64,000 nt of DNA. Source: Nitrobacteraceae bacterium AZCC 1564 (GTDB lineage Bacteria > Pseudomonadota > Alphaproteobacteria > Rhizobiales > Xanthobacteraceae). This document shows positions 1-9,713 of the stretch, piece after piece (the stretch's first letter is position 1; each line of letters begins with the position of its first letter). The notes under the pieces were generated by a model. That model saw nothing but the letters and a program-made list of their open reading frames with translations. It was not told where the DNA came from and made no database searches. The stretch spans positions 2,929,001-2,993,000 of the forward strand of contig JBAGRR010000001.1 of assembly GCA_036924835.1 (NCBI GenBank). The letters run 5' to 3'. Both the position numbers and the translations under genes were made by a program.

Positions 1-87
1 CAGATCGGCGATGGCAAGGTGTTCGTCACGCCGATCGAGAACGCCGTGCGGATCCGCACCGGCGAAACCGACAACGACGCTCTTTAA
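1..87 (+). CDS. glnK: Nitrogen regulatory protein PII, C-terminal end (partial)
   Basis: Only the last 28 residues are in the window; the gene begins outside the left edge. The frame opens at base 1 and ends at TAA 85-87. The visible part reads QIGDGKVFV...NAVRIRTGE and ends TDNDAL, which matches the C-terminal strand of PII trimers, where the RIRTGE motif helps bind ATP and 2-oxoglutarate. It is clearly related to the complete PII gene at 1819-2157 but not identical (VTPIEN against VMNLDH). The amtB gene follows 72 bases downstream, the usual glnK-amtB order, so it probably blocks that transporter when nitrogen is plentiful. GlnB cannot be excluded from this fragment; context favours GlnK. 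Confidence 0.85.
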   Translation, partial: QIGDGKVFVTPIENAVRIRTGETDNDAL

Positions 88-159
88 TCCTGACCCACAT
101 CATCCAGCGACTGCGGGTGCTTTGAAGCGACCGCGCAACGAACGAAGCCGGGGGAATCC

Positions 160-1470
160 ATGACTAACCTGCCGCGTGCCGCCACCCGGACAGCGGCGGC
201 TATTGCTGTTGCAACGTTGGCTTTCGCGATCACAACACCTGCCTTTGCCGAGACGGCCAAAATCGACACCGCCGATACGGCATGGATGATCGTGGCAACA
301 GCCTTCGTGCTGATGATGACGATCCCGGGTCTCGCGCTGTTTTATTCCGGCATGGTTCGCAAGAAGAACGTGCTCGCGACCATGGCGCAGAGCCTGACCG
401 CGGTGGCCCTGATCTCGATCCTCTGGATTGCCTACGGATACAGTCTGACGTTTGTGGGTGACGATGCGGTACTCGGCACGTTCGACCGCGCCTTTTTGTC
501 CGGCATGACAATGGACAGCATCAATCCGCTTGCAAAGACCATTCCTGAAGCACTTTTCGTCCTCTACCAGATGACCTTCGCTATCATTACAGTGGCGCTG
601 GTGGCGGGCTCCGTCGCCGATCGCATGCGCTTCTCGGCCTATGTGATTTTTTGTGTTGTCTGGTTCACCTTCGTGTATGTGCCGCTGGCTCACTGGGTAT
701 GGGGTGGCGGCTTCTTGGGTCAAGCCGGCGTGCTCGATTTCGCCGGCGGCCTCGTTGTGCATTTGAGCGCCGGCACCGCCGGATTGGTGGCCACAAAGGT
801 GATGGGCAACCGCCGCGGCTACGGCACGGAGAATTTATCGCCTTACGATCTATCTCTCGCAGTGATCGGCACAGGCCTGTTGTGGGTCGGCTGGTTCGGC
901 TTCAACGGCGGATCGGCTTTGCAGGCCAACTCGCGTGCCGTGATGGCGATTCTCGCGACGCATCTCGCGGCCTGCGCGGGCGCGGTCACGTGGATCGCGA
1001 TCGAGTGGATCACGCGGCGCAAGCCATCGGTGCTCGGCATGATTTCCGGCGCGGTGGCCGGTCTTGGCACCATTACGCCGGCGTCCGGCTTTGTCGAGCC
1101 GTGGCATGGCATCGTGATCGGCATTGCGGCCGGACTGGTGTGTTACTGGGCGTGTACGGCTCTCAAGCACCGTTTCAAATACGATGACAGCCTTGACGTC
1201 TTTGGCATTCACGGAATCGGTGGCCTGCTCGGGACACTGCTGATTGGCATTTTTGGAACCGCGGCGATCGGTGGCGTTTCCGGAATGCTTGAGGGCAATC
1301 CAAAATTGCTTTTGATCCAATTCTACGGCGCCGCGGTGGTTTTCGCCTGGACGGGAGCGGCAACTTTCGTGCTGCTGAAGGCCATCGATATTGTTTCAGG
1401 CCTGCGAGTCTCGCATGAGCATGAAGTCGAAGGCCTCGACATCACCCAGCACGGCGAAGCTCTTCAATAA
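160..1470 (+). CDS. amtB: Ammonium transporter AmtB, first copy
   Basis: A 436-residue inner-membrane channel protein that moves ammonium/ammonia into the cell as a trimer. A signal peptide with a cut near AFA-ET (about residue 30) is followed by about 11 hydrophobic segments. The twin pore histidines are visible in VVHLSAGTAG and in DVFGIHGIGG, and the periplasmic aromatic binding-site region is present. The start is supported by the purine-rich GGGGGAA just before ATG. It lies 72 bases after a PII gene. It is about 44 residues shorter than the second AmtB at 2195, mainly because it lacks the Ala-rich loop insertion of that protein. The two copies differ enough to be old paralogues rather than a recent duplication. 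Confidence 0.93.
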   Translation: MTNLPRAATRTAAAIAVATLAFAITTPAFAETAKIDTADTAWMIVATAFVLMMTIPGLALFYSGMVRKKNVLATMAQSLTAVALISILWIAYGYSLTFVGDDAVLGTFDRAFLSGMTMDSINPLAKTIPEALFVLYQMTFAIITVALVAGSVADRMRFSAYVIFCVVWFTFVYVPLAHWVWGGGFLGQAGVLDFAGGLVVHLSAGTAGLVATKVMGNRRGYGTENLSPYDLSLAVIGTGLLWVGWFGFNGGSALQANSRAVMAILATHLAACAGAVTWIAIEWITRRKPSVLGMISGAVAGLGTITPASGFVEPWHGIVIGIAAGLVCYWACTALKHRFKYDDSLDVFGIHGIGGLLGTLLIGIFGTAAIGGVSGMLEGNPKLLLIQFYGAAVVFAWTGAATFVLLKAIDIVSGLRVSHEHEVEGLDITQHGEALQ

Positions 1471-1565
1471 GCTTCCTCCCGGAATGCGCCGCAAGCTCTG
1501 GGTTCATCAACGGCCAATTTTCCGAATGGAACTCCTCCTGCCTTCTCAATGGGCAGGATTATGTC

Positions 1566-1581
1566 GGCACTCTGGTGTGCC
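1566..1581. promoter_or_regulatory. Possible NtrC-type operator
   Basis: GGCAC and GTGCC form an inverted repeat separated by six bases. This resembles the NtrC enhancer consensus (TGCAC...GTGCA), and it lies about 120 bases upstream of the sigma-54-like element at 1700. The match is partial, so this is a candidate only. Confidence 0.3.
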
Positions 1582-1699
1582 TATGTTTTTGGCACTCCTG
1601 TCGATCTTTTAGGCGCGACAAAGTAGCCCGATGTCGCTGGCCGTCGCGCTAGGCCGAAAAGCTTCGGATTCATAAGCCGTTAGCAAATCTTCTCCGGTG

Positions 1700-1715
1700 T
1701 GGCACGGCATTTGAT
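1700..1715 (+). promoter_or_regulatory. Candidate sigma-54 promoter for glnK-amtB
   Basis: TGGCAC, five bases, then TTGAT fits the -24/-12 pattern (TGGCAC-N5-TTGCW) except at the -12 C. It is about 100 bases before the glnK start. glnK-amtB operons are classically NtrC/RpoN controlled, which makes the match meaningful. The rest of the 348-base gap (1471-1818) holds the possible NtrC site and no convincing gene; the short frames there are not supported. Confidence 0.45.
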
Positions 1716-1818
1716 TCTACGGGTGCTGGCTGTGCCCGTGGAGCGTTTTTCTTCGCGTGGTGACCCTCAGTCGAGATCGCTCGGTCCACCGGAACCGGGC
1801 CCAAGCGGGGAATTACCT

Positions 1819-2157
1819 ATGAAAATTGTTATGGCCATCATCAAGCCATTCAAGCTGGAAGAGGTCCGCGATGCCCTGACCGCCATTGGCGTTCACGGCC
1901 TCACGGTGACGGAAGTCAAGGGATATGGCCGCCAGAAAGGCCATACAGAGATCTACCGCGGCGCTGAGTACGCGGTGAGTTTTCTTCCAAAGATCAAGAT
2001 CGAGGTCGCTATTGCCTCGGCTCAGGTCGACAAAACCATCGACGCCATCACCGCTGCCGCGAAGACCGGTCAGATCGGCGACGGCAAGATCTTTGTCATG
2101 AATCTCGACCACGCGGTTCGTATCCGCACCGGCGAAGCTGACGACGCGGCCCTCTGA
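1819..2157 (+). CDS. glnK: Nitrogen regulatory protein PII (GlnK)
   Basis: The product has 112 residues, the standard PII length, when started at ATG 1819 (MKIVMAIIKPFKLEEV); an upstream in-frame start would add 40 residues with no PII homology. The T-loop reads GHTEIYRGAEYAVSFLPK, and Tyr51, the uridylylation site, is present. The RIRTGE ligand-binding motif is at the C-terminus. In the family the trimer senses 2-oxoglutarate and ATP/ADP and plugs the AmtB pore. The amtB start lies 37 bases after the stop, consistent with one transcript. Regulation by NtrC/RpoN is likely from the upstream element. The duplicate PII end at base 1 means two glnK-amtB pairs are in tandem. Confidence 0.95.
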   Translation: MKIVMAIIKPFKLEEVRDALTAIGVHGLTVTEVKGYGRQKGHTEIYRGAEYAVSFLPKIKIEVAIASAQVDKTIDAITAAAKTGQIGDGKIFVMNLDHAVRIRTGEADDAAL

Positions 2158-2194
2158 TTTCGCGCAAACCTCATCTTATCAGGAGTACAAACAA

Positions 2195-3637
2195 ATGACG
2201 TTGAAGCGTCCCACCAGCGCGGGATTGGCGGCTCTTGCAGTCGGGCTATTTGCCACGACCGCCGCTTATGCCGCACCGACCATCAACAAGGGCGACAATG
2301 CCTGGGTGATGACATCGGCGATTCTCGTGTTGCTGATGACCATTCCGGGCCTTGCGCTATTTTACGGCGGACTGGTCCGTTCCAAGAACATGCTTTCCGT
2401 GCTGGCGCAGGTGTTTTACTGCGTCTGCATCGTCACCGTGATCTGGGCGGTCTACGGTTACAGCCTCGCCTTCACTGGCGGCTCCGATTTCATCGGCGGC
2501 TTCTCCAAGGCTTTCATGGCCGGCATCACCACCGACTCGGCCGCAGCGACCTTCAGCGTCGACGCGAACATTTCCGAGCTGGTGTATTTCTGTTTCCAGC
2601 TGACCTTCGCAGCGATTACGCCCGCTCTGATCGTCGGCGCCTTTGCTGAACGCACGAAGTTCGCAGCTTTCGCACTCTTCATCCCGCTCTGGGTCACGCT
2701 GATCTATTTCCCGATCGCGCACATGGTCTGGTATTGGCCAGGTCCGGATGCCATCAGCGACGCCGCGAAGGCTCTCGCGGCAGCGGCTGACGGCGCGGCA
2801 AAGACCGCAGCACAGGCCAAGCTTGATGAAATCAATGCGGATGCTGGCTGGATCTTCAAGAAAGGCGCGCTCGACTTCGCAGGCGGCACGGTCGTTCACA
2901 TCAACGCCGGTATCGCGGGCCTCGTTGGCGCTCTCATCATCGGCAAGCGTACCGGCTACGGCAAGGAGCTGATGGCTCCGCACTCGCTGACCATGACCAT
3001 GATCGGCGCTGCCCTGCTCTGGGTCGGCTGGTTCGGCTTCAATGCCGGCTCGAACCTTGAAGCCAACGGTGGCGCTGCGCTCGCCATGACCAACACTTTC
3101 GTTGCAACTGCAGCGGCCGCAATGTCGTGGATGTTCGCCGAGTGGATGGTCAAGGGACATCCCTCCCTGCTCGGTGCCTTGTCCGGCGCCGTCGCAGGCC
3201 TCGTTGCGGTCACACCGGCGGCTGGTTTCTCCGGTCCGATGGGCGCGATCGTACTCGGCCTCGTAGTTGGCGTGGTCTGCCTGTTCTTCTGCACCGTCGT
3301 GAAGAACGCGCTCGGCTATGACGACTCTCTCGACGTGTTCGGCATCCACTGCGTCGGCGGAATCATCGGCGCCCTCGGCACCGGCATCCTCGTCAATCCG
3401 GCCCTCGGCGGCACGGGCGTGATGGACTACGTGGCAGGCAAGGTCGGCGACTACGACTTCGCGGCACAGATGACCTCGCAGATCTGGGGCGTCTGCACCA
3501 CGTTGGTGTGGTCGGGCATCGGATCGGCAATCCTGTTCAAGGTCGTCGACGTCGTGATCGGCCTCCGCGTCACCGTCGACAAGGAGCGCGAAGGCCTCGA
3601 CGTCACCGAACACACGGAACGCGCCTACAACATGTGA
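2195..3637 (+). CDS. amtB: Ammonium transporter AmtB, second copy
   Basis: A 480-residue Amt/Rh channel with an N-terminal signal peptide (cleavage near AYA-AP) and about 11 membrane spans. The pore histidines are in VVHINAGIAG and DVFGIHCVGG. An Ala/Lys-rich extramembrane insertion near residues 185-215 is absent from the first copy. The cytoplasmic tail ends with a GLDVTEHTERAY-type sequence, where GlnK contacts the channel. A GGAG-type ribosome site precedes the start. The gene is directly behind glnK and ends before a strong terminator at 3679, so glnK-amtB looks like a two-gene operon. Confidence 0.95.
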   Translation: MTLKRPTSAGLAALAVGLFATTAAYAAPTINKGDNAWVMTSAILVLLMTIPGLALFYGGLVRSKNMLSVLAQVFYCVCIVTVIWAVYGYSLAFTGGSDFIGGFSKAFMAGITTDSAAATFSVDANISELVYFCFQLTFAAITPALIVGAFAERTKFAAFALFIPLWVTLIYFPIAHMVWYWPGPDAISDAAKALAAAADGAAKTAAQAKLDEINADAGWIFKKGALDFAGGTVVHINAGIAGLVGALIIGKRTGYGKELMAPHSLTMTMIGAALLWVGWFGFNAGSNLEANGGAALAMTNTFVATAAAAMSWMFAEWMVKGHPSLLGALSGAVAGLVAVTPAAGFSGPMGAIVLGLVVGVVCLFFCTVVKNALGYDDSLDVFGIHCVGGIIGALGTGILVNPALGGTGVMDYVAGKVGDYDFAAQMTSQIWGVCTTLVWSGIGSAILFKVVDVVIGLRVTVDKEREGLDVTEHTERAYNM

Positions 3638-3678
3638 GACAACGGTTGGGGCACAAACCCGGCAATGCCCCGTCCGTC

Positions 3679-3715
3679 GAAGGGCTCCAGCGCAAGCTGG
3701 GGCCCTTCACTTTTT
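3679..3715 (+). terminator. Rho-independent terminator after amtB
   Basis: A 13-base-pair stem (GAAGGGCTCCAGC with GCTGGGGCCCTTC) closes a GCAA tetraloop, followed by AC and five T. It ends the glnK-amtB transcript. Confidence 0.85.
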
Positions 3716-3817
3716 CAGCCCTTGATTTGCCCCGAAGTGGCCGGAAAAACCGATGGTTAATCGCGTCTTAACCTCGCAGAACCTATGGTGATGTGATCAG
3801 TTCTGCGCGATCTGATC

Positions 3818-3982
3818 CTAGTGTGGCGGTTCTGAAGTCCGCATCATTCGTGCGGCGAGTCCGGAATGCGGACTTCAGAACCAAAGCCACACTGGAACAA
3901 TAACTTGCTAGAGCCCTTCGATTCCGAAGTTCGCAGATGAACGAGCAGCAAAATGATGCGAACTTCGGAATCGGGACTCTCG
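3818..3982. repeat. Paired-hairpin intergenic element, copy A
   Basis: Two imperfect hairpins at 3818-3895 and 3908-3982 are separated by 12 bases. The first has arms around GGTTCTGAAGTCCGCAT and its complement with CTAGTGTGG ends; the second has arms around GATTCCGAAGTTCGC. The bulges (AAAG; TTC) lie on the linker side. Orientation is GG-type hairpin first. It fills most of the gap between amtB and the dapC-like gene. No protein is encoded in this gap. Confidence 0.85.
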
Positions 3983-4013
3983 TCGACGGAACCTCAAGTA
4001 TTGGCGTTTTAAA

Positions 4014-5240
4014 ATGGCGATGACCGCTTCTTCCCGCACGGCTCCTGGTGCCGGCGCCCAAGATGGCGAGCGCTCGCCCTTTGCCCGGCTGGCGGATCTC
4101 CTGAGCCCGTACAAGCCCGGTAAGCCATTGATAAATATGTCACTTGGCGAACCGCAACATCCCGTCCCGGGTTTTGTCGGCCCAATTGTCGCGAACCATA
4201 TCGCCGATTTCGGACGCTATCCGATCGCCAAGGGGATTGAGCCGTTTCGCCGCGCCGCCGCGGGCTGGGCATCGAAGCGATTCGACCTGGCCCGTGCCCT
4301 CGATCCGGAAACCGAAGTTCTGGTGCTGAATGGCAGCCGTGAGGGGCTGTTTTTCGCGGCCATCGCCGCTAGCCGGTACGTCAGCCCGCGCAAGGGCACT
4401 CCAGCGATCCTGATGCCGAACCCATTTTATCCCGCCTATGCGGCCGGTGCTCGGGCGGCCGGATGCGAGGCGGTGTTCCTGCCAGCCACCCGCGAAAATG
4501 GGTTCCTGCCGGACCTGGGCTCCCTGAGTGCAGAGACGCTCGATCGAACCGTGGCCTTCTATCTCGCCTCACCAGCCAATCCACAGGGCTCGGTGGCGAC
4601 ACGGGATTATTTCGATCGCATCAAACAGCTCGCGGACCGTCACGGCTTCATGGTGCTCAGCGATGAGTGCTATTCCGAAATCTATACGGAGAAGGCGCCG
4701 GGCAGCATCCTAAGCTCTGCCGGGCCGGATTTTGCCAACGTGGCCGCGTTCCAATCGCTCTCAAAGCGATCGAACCTGCCGGGAATGCGCGTTGGCTTTG
4801 TCGCCGGCGACAAGGCATTCCTTAGTCGCTTCCACGAATTGCGCAATGTCGCCGCTCCACAGGTGCCGGTGCCGCTGCAGCATGTGGCTGTCGCGGCCTA
4901 CAGCAACGAAACTCATGTCGAAGAAAATCGGCGTCTCTACAAAATAAAATTCGATCTTGCGGATCAGATACTCGGCCAGCGATTCGGCTATCGCCGGCCG
5001 GCCGGGGGCTTCTGCATCTGGCTCGACGTCTCAGCGCACGGCGGTGACGAAGCCGCCGCAGTGAAGCTCTTCAAGGAAGGCGGCGTGCGCGTCATCCCGG
5101 GAAGCTACCTGGCTCGCACACAAGCCGACGGCAGCAATCCTGGCGCCGGATATATCCGCGTTGCCATGGTGCAGGACAGCGAGACGACCGCTGAGGGGTT
5201 GCATCGTATGGTTGAAGTCTTGAACGAGTCGCGGGGTTAA
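4014..5240 (+). CDS. dapC: Class I/II PLP aminotransferase, probably N-succinyldiaminopimelate aminotransferase
   Basis: A 408-residue fold-type I aminotransferase. Visible landmarks are the N-terminal [14 protein letters not shown] segment, [10 protein letters not shown], the SDECYSEIY motif that contacts PLP, and the Schiff-base lysine (about Lys251) in [16 protein letters not shown]. That SLSKRSN-PG-R-GF pattern is characteristic of the DapC branch, which converts N-succinyl-2-amino-6-oxopimelate to N-succinyl-LL-diaminopimelate in lysine and peptidoglycan synthesis. Specificity is inferred from motifs only; another dicarboxylate aminotransferase is possible. The start at ATG 4014 has no strong ribosome site; ATG 4020 is an alternative. 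It ends eight bases before ftsK, so the two may be co-transcribed. Confidence 0.78.
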   Translation: MAMTASSRTAPGAGAQDGERSPFARLADLLSPYKPGKPLINMSLGEPQHPVPGFVGPIVANHIADFGRYPIAKGIEPFRRAAAGWASKRFDLARALDPETEVLVLNGSREGLFFAAIAASRYVSPRKGTPAILMPNPFYPAYAAGARAAGCEAVFLPATRENGFLPDLGSLSAETLDRTVAFYLASPANPQGSVATRDYFDRIKQLADRHGFMVLSDECYSEIYTEKAPGSILSSAGPDFANVAAFQSLSKRSNLPGMRVGFVAGDKAFLSRFHELRNVAAPQVPVPLQHVAVAAYSNETHVEENRRLYKIKFDLADQILGQRFGYRRPAGGFCIWLDVSAHGGDEAAAVKLFKEGGVRVIPGSYLARTQADGSNPGAGYIRVAMVQDSETTAEGLHRMVEVLNESRG

Positions 5241-5248
5241 CTCACGCC

Positions 5249-7720
5249 ATGCCAGCGATCGAGCGCGTCATCCCCATCGTCGGCCAGATCTCAGACCCGG
5301 TCCGCGAAATGCTGGCCCGGCGTTTACGCGAGCTTGCAGGGCTTGGCGTGCTGTCGCTCGCATGCGTTATCGCGGCAGCACTGATGACGTGGTCCGTGCA
5401 GGATCCAAGTCTTAGCCACGCAACCTCGGGACCCATTCGCAATCTCATCGGACGTCCCGGCGCAATTGGGGCCGATCTGCTGATGCAAATTTTCGGCCTT
5501 GGTTCGATTATGCTGGTCCTGCCGATCGCTGTCTGGGGATGGCGGCTGCTGACCCACCGTTTCTTTGACCGCGAAGCTTTACGGATCGCCTGCTGGATAC
5601 TCTGCGCAGTGGTCGCAGCCGGTCTCGCAAGCTGCCTGCCGCGCAGTGGCGCGTGGCCGCTTCCGACGGGGCTTGGAGGCGTGGTCGGTGACGGACTCGT
5701 ACGCGTTCCCGCTGTCATTTTCGGTCCGCCGGGTTTGATCTATCGCGGCGTCCTCGGCTTCATCCTGTTTGCGACAATGGTTGCGAGCTTCCTGTTCGCA
5801 AGCGGCGCAGGATCTCAAGAGAAGATCGTCGAACGGACACGCCCGCCGATGATCGACGAGGAGGACGAGGAATTCACCGACGAAGAAGACGATCGTCGCT
5901 CGGTTTCGCTCGGCTGGATCGTTCACGCCATCATGAGCGCGAAAGCGCGCGCAATGCGCTTGTTCTCATCGATTTTCGCAATGATGCTTGGGCGCAACGA
6001 AGATGCCCGTGCTGCCCGATCATTTGAGCGGATGGAGCCCAACCTTGGTGGCGGGCGCAGAAGCCCATCGCTTGTGCCGGAAGCTGAAGAAGAAGAAGAA
6101 TACGAAGAAGAAGAGGGGGAGGAAGAAGAGGACGAGGAAGAGGAAGAGCCGGTTTCCCGCTCACGCAAGCGCGCCGAACCGAAGTCCTCAAACCGTAAAG
6201 GCGTATTCGTTCTCCCTCCCATTTCTGTCCTTGCAGCACCAAAAGCCTCGGATCGCCTGACACTCAGTAAGGACGAACTGGAAGAAAATTCCCGAGCGCT
6301 CGAAGGCGTTCTGCAGGACTTCGGCGTTCGCGGCGAGATTGTGAAAGCGAACCCCGGCCCTGTCGTCACGCTGTACGAGCTGGAGCCTGCGCCCGGCATC
6401 AAGTCGTCGCGCGTGATTGGTCTTGCCGACGATATCGCTCGCTCCATGAGTGCGATCTCCGCCCGTGTAGCAGTGGTCGCCGGCCGCAACGCCATCGGCA
6501 TCGAATTACCGAATGCGAAGCGCGAGAAGGTTTATCTGCGCGAACTTCTGACCGCCAAGGAAGGTGTCGAAAGCAACGCCAAGCTCCCGCTTTGCCTCGG
6601 CAAGACCATTGGCGGTGACCCGGTCATCATCGATTTGGCGCGTACTCCGCATATGCTGATCGCCGGTACGACCGGCTCGGGCAAATCGGTCGCCATCAAC
6701 ACCATGATCCTGTCGCTGGTCTATCGGCTCCGGCCTGATCAGTGCCGACTCATCATGGTCGATCCGAAGATGCTCGAACTCTCCGTTTATGATGGCATTC
6801 CGCACCTTCTGACACCGGTCGTGACGGATCCGAAAAAGGCCGTCGTCGCGCTGAAGTGGGCGGTGCGGGAGATGGAGCAGCGCTACAAGAACATGTCCAA
6901 GCTCGGTGTGCGCAACATCGACGGTTACAATGCTCGCGTCGCCGAAGCCAAAGCGAAAGGCGAAGAGCTGACGCGCACGGTGCACACCGGCTTCGACAAG
7001 GAGACCGGCAAGGCAATCTACGAAGAAGAGAAGCTCGAGCTGGAGCCGCTGCCCTACATCGTCATCATCGTCGACGAAATGGCGGACCTGATGATGGTAG
7101 CGGGCAAGGACATCGAAGGCGCCGTGCAGCGGCTCGCGCAGATGGCCCGCGCCGCTGGCCTGCACGTGATCCTGGCCACACAGCGGCCATCCGTTGACGT
7201 CATCACCGGTACCATCAAGGCAAACTTCCCGACCCGCATTTCCTTCCAGGTCACATCGAAGATCGACAGCCGCACCATCCTCGGTGAAATGGGTGCGGAG
7301 CAGCTACTTGGTCAGGGCGACATGCTCTACATGGCCGGCGGCGGTCGCATCAGCCGTGTCCACGGACCGTTCGTGTCGGACGAAGAGGTCGAGAAGATCG
7401 TTCGCCACCTCAAAACACAAGGTCAGCCGGAGTACCTCGAAGCGGTTACCGCCGAAGAGGAATCTGAGGAGGATGGCGCGGTGTTTGATTCCACCGGCAT
7501 GGGCGGTGGTGGCGAAAACGATCTGTTCGCTCAGGCTGTCGCCATTGTGAAACGCGACCGGAAAGCCTCCACGAGCTACATTCAACGCCGCCTGCAGATC
7601 GGCTATAATCGCGCCGCGACGCTGATGGAGCGGATGGAACAGGAAGGTATCGTCGGACAGGCCAATCACGCCGGAAAGCGTGAAATCCTGGTCGGTGAAG
7701 AGGAAGATCGTTTCGGATAG
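5249..7720 (+). CDS. ftsK: DNA translocase FtsK
   Basis: An 823-residue septal DNA pump. Hydrophobic segments in residues 25-190 anchor it in the membrane. A very acidic low-complexity linker (Glu/Asp-rich, about 277-305) follows. The motor domain contains Walker A GTTGSGKS (about 473-480), the Walker B aspartates ([12 protein letters not shown]), and [13 protein letters not shown]. The C-terminal winged-helix gamma domain (about 755-820) reads [18 protein letters not shown] and recognises KOPS sequences. In known bacteria it directs chromosome dimer resolution with XerCD at dif. The usual long Pro/Gln linker is replaced by this short acidic one, typical of alphaproteobacteria. It is placed just after the dapC-like gene. 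Confidence 0.96.
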   Translation: MPAIERVIPIVGQISDPVREMLARRLRELAGLGVLSLACVIAAALMTWSVQDPSLSHATSGPIRNLIGRPGAIGADLLMQIFGLGSIMLVLPIAVWGWRLLTHRFFDREALRIACWILCAVVAAGLASCLPRSGAWPLPTGLGGVVGDGLVRVPAVIFGPPGLIYRGVLGFILFATMVASFLFASGAGSQEKIVERTRPPMIDEEDEEFTDEEDDRRSVSLGWIVHAIMSAKARAMRLFSSIFAMMLGRNEDARAARSFERMEPNLGGGRRSPSLVPEAEEEEEYEEEEGEEEEDEEEEEPVSRSRKRAEPKSSNRKGVFVLPPISVLAAPKASDRLTLSKDELEENSRALEGVLQDFGVRGEIVKANPGPVVTLYELEPAPGIKSSRVIGLADDIARSMSAISARVAVVAGRNAIGIELPNAKREKVYLRELLTAKEGVESNAKLPLCLGKTIGGDPVIIDLARTPHMLIAGTTGSGKSVAINTMILSLVYRLRPDQCRLIMVDPKMLELSVYDGIPHLLTPVVTDPKKAVVALKWAVREMEQRYKNMSKLGVRNIDGYNARVAEAKAKGEELTRTVHTGFDKETGKAIYEEEKLELEPLPYIVIIVDEMADLMMVAGKDIEGAVQRLAQMARAAGLHVILATQRPSVDVITGTIKANFPTRISFQVTSKIDSRTILGEMGAEQLLGQGDMLYMAGGGRISRVHGPFVSDEEVEKIVRHLKTQGQPEYLEAVTAEEESEEDGAVFDSTGMGGGGENDLFAQAVAIVKRDRKASTSYIQRRLQIGYNRAATLMERMEQEGIVGQANHAGKREILVGEEEDRFG

Positions 7721-7772
7721 TTTGCGTGATTGAGTCGTTGCTTCGCAGCCGCGAAATCGCCATAGCTCGGGG

Positions 7773-7941
7773 CTAGTGGTCCGATTCTAACATTCGCATC
7801 CCGTTTCAACAGGCATCTCCTGCGAATGTTAGAATCAAGGGACCACTAGCTAATATAAGTTTCTAGTGGAGTTTTGGATCTGACATTCGCTTAATGAACT
7901 CGCAGCCGGGTGGGTAGCGAATGTCAAATCCACTCCACTAG
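7773..7941. repeat. Paired-hairpin intergenic element, copy B
   Basis: Hairpins lie at 7773-7849 (CTAGTGGTCC ends, stem GATTCTAACATTCGC) and 7863-7941 (CTAGTGGAG ends, stem GGATCTGACATTCGC), with a 13-base AT-rich linker. CC-type hairpin first. It lies between the ends of ftsK and the start of lolA. Confidence 0.85.
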
Positions 7942-7979
7942 CCAGCGAAAATTCAAGGATTCCCGAACAGGATGGACCG

Positions 7980-8816
7980 TTGAGAAAATTCCAGCGCAAT
8001 CAGCCGTTCAGCCTGCACTCTGGCAAGGCACGATCTCTCAGCCTCGCCGCACCGACAGTCCTCCTGACGACATTTCTGATGTCGTCTGCATTCGCGCAGG
8101 CCGTTCCGGTGCCAAAGCCTGCTCCCAAACCGCGCGATGGCGCGACCGACGTGCAACGATCAGCGCCACCGGCGCCCAGCGCTCCAGCAGCATCGCAAAA
8201 TTTCCCGAATCCGATTCCGCCCGCTCTGCGCAATCTGTTTGGTGGTGGTTCGACAACTCCGACCTTCGATGCGAATCAAAAAATGCTCGCGAGCAAGGTC
8301 AGTGCCTATCTCTCCGGGCTTCAGAACGTCTCGGGAAATTTTGTCCAGGTGGGACCGGATGGCAGCCGCACCACCGGTGATTTCTATATTCAGAAACCCG
8401 GCAAGGTCCGCTTCGAGTATGACGCCCCCAGTCAGATCGCTATTGTCTCGGATGGGACGACGGTGGTCGTGCGCGATCGCAAGCTCGCGACACAGGATAA
8501 CTATCCACTTTCGCAAACGCCGTTGCGCTTCCTGCTATCGGACCGCATCGACCTGATGCGCGATACGAATCTGGTTGGTGTCTCCGCCGACGATATGTTC
8601 ATCAGCATCACCATTGAAGAAAAACAAGCGCTCGTCGGTACGAGTCGCCTGATGCTGATGATCGGCGCCAAGGACAATCAGCTCAAGCAGTGGACCGTGA
8701 CCGACCCGCAAGGTTACGACACAACGGTCGCGGTCTATAACCTCGATACGACGAAAAAGCTCGATCCCGGTATGTTCAAGATCGACTACACTAATTATCA
8801 GACGCCGAACAATTAG
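7980..8816 (+). CDS. lolA: Outer-membrane lipoprotein carrier protein LolA
   Basis: A 278-residue periplasmic chaperone that takes lipoproteins from LolCDE to the outer membrane. I chose TTG 7980 because AGGA precedes it by seven bases. A signal peptide ends near AFAQA (about residue 40). A Pro/Ala-rich stretch of about 60 residues follows, and then the LolA fold (from about residue 95: VSAYLSGLQNVSGNFVQ, then GDFYIQKPGKVRFEYD). The N-terminal Pro-rich extension is longer than in E. coli LolA (about 200 residues) but common in Rhizobiales. It has no partner genes nearby; its promoter region has been invaded by repeat copy B, which ends 38 bases upstream. Confidence 0.9.
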   Translation: MRKFQRNQPFSLHSGKARSLSLAAPTVLLTTFLMSSAFAQAVPVPKPAPKPRDGATDVQRSAPPAPSAPAASQNFPNPIPPALRNLFGGGSTTPTFDANQKMLASKVSAYLSGLQNVSGNFVQVGPDGSRTTGDFYIQKPGKVRFEYDAPSQIAIVSDGTTVVVRDRKLATQDNYPLSQTPLRFLLSDRIDLMRDTNLVGVSADDMFISITIEEKQALVGTSRLMLMIGAKDNQLKQWTVTDPQGYDTTVAVYNLDTTKKLDPGMFKIDYTNYQTPNN

Positions 8817-8897
8817 CATGCATCGAAGCTGGCGGACTGGAGCAGGGCTGCAAAACCGGATAACGGTCTTGCATGATCCTTAGAACAGCCAGCTTTC

Positions 8898-9713
8898 ATG
8901 CAATTCACTGTAACAACCTGGAACATCAACTCCGTCCGCCTGCGCATTGAACTCATTGCAAAGTTCATCGAGGCTGTACGGCCCGACGTGCTGTGTTTAC
9001 AGGAGACCAAGTGCCCGGACGATGCATTTCCCGTGAAGCGCTTCAAACGGTTGGGCTATGAGCACATCGCGCTCAACGGACAGAAAGGCTATCACGGCGT
9101 CGCCATCGTCTCGAAACTTCCGTTCGAAAGCAGCGACATCCAAACTTTCTGCGGCAAAATCGATTCACGACACATCTCGGTTGCATTCGGCGCTAAAGCC
9201 GAGATGTCCGAACCTCTCGTACTGCATAATTTCTATGTGCCAGCGGGCGGCGACATCCCCGATCCCGCACTCAATCCCAAGTTCGAGCACAAGCTCTTAT
9301 TCCTCGACGAGATGAAGACTTGCGAGGCTCTGCATCCCAAGCGAGGCGACCGCCACATCCTTGTCGGCGACCTCAACGTTGCGCCTTATGAATATGACGT
9401 ATGGTCGCACAAACAGTTGCTGAAGGTTGTGTCCCACACTCCGGTCGAATGCGAAAAGCTGATCGACGTGAAGACCGAGGGCGATTGGATTGATATTGCC
9501 CGTCAACGGATTCCAGAGCCTGAAAAGATCTATACGTGGTGGAGTTATCGCGCGGCGGACTGGACAGTCGGCGATCGCGGCCGGCGACTCGATCACATCT
9601 GGGTTTCGCAGGCGCTTGGCGACCGCGTTGTTGATTTCAAAATCATGCGCGACGCCCGAAGCTGGGAGCGCCCATCCGACCATGTGCCGGTGACGGCAAC
9701 ATTCGACACCTAG
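8898..9713 (+). CDS. xthA: Exodeoxyribonuclease III
   Basis: A 271-residue Mg-dependent AP endonuclease/3'-exonuclease for base-excision repair. The EEP fold is clear: ITTWNINSVR-like start (VTTWNINSVRLR), the catalytic Glu in LCLQETKC, GDLNVAPYEYDVW, and the C-terminal RLDHIWVS and SDHVPVTA motifs. The length matches the family. The stop codon TAG (9711-9713) lies inside the terminal CTAG of repeat copy C, so that element has been placed exactly on the gene end. Convergent with the cyclic-nucleotide-binding gene. Confidence 0.95.
   Translation: MQFTVTTWNINSVRLRIELIAKFIEAVRPDVLCLQETKCPDDAFPVKRFKRLGYEHIALNGQKGYHGVAIVSKLPFESSDIQTFCGKIDSRHISVAFGAKAEMSEPLVLHNFYVPAGGDIPDPALNPKFEHKLLFLDEMKTCEALHPKRGDRHILVGDLNVAPYEYDVWSHKQLLKVVSHTPVECEKLIDVKTEGDWIDIARQRIPEPEKIYTWWSYRAADWTVGDRGRRLDHIWVSQALGDRVVDFKIMRDARSWERPSDHVPVTATFDT

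Noticed and set aside
2357..3613. A 418-codon minus-strand frame over amtB
   Set aside because: Shadow of the transporter gene; Asp/His/Ala-rich with no domain.
5249..7720. Glu-rich run in FtsK as an unusual insertion
   Set aside because: Acidic low-complexity linkers between membrane and motor domains are ordinary in alphaproteobacterial FtsK.
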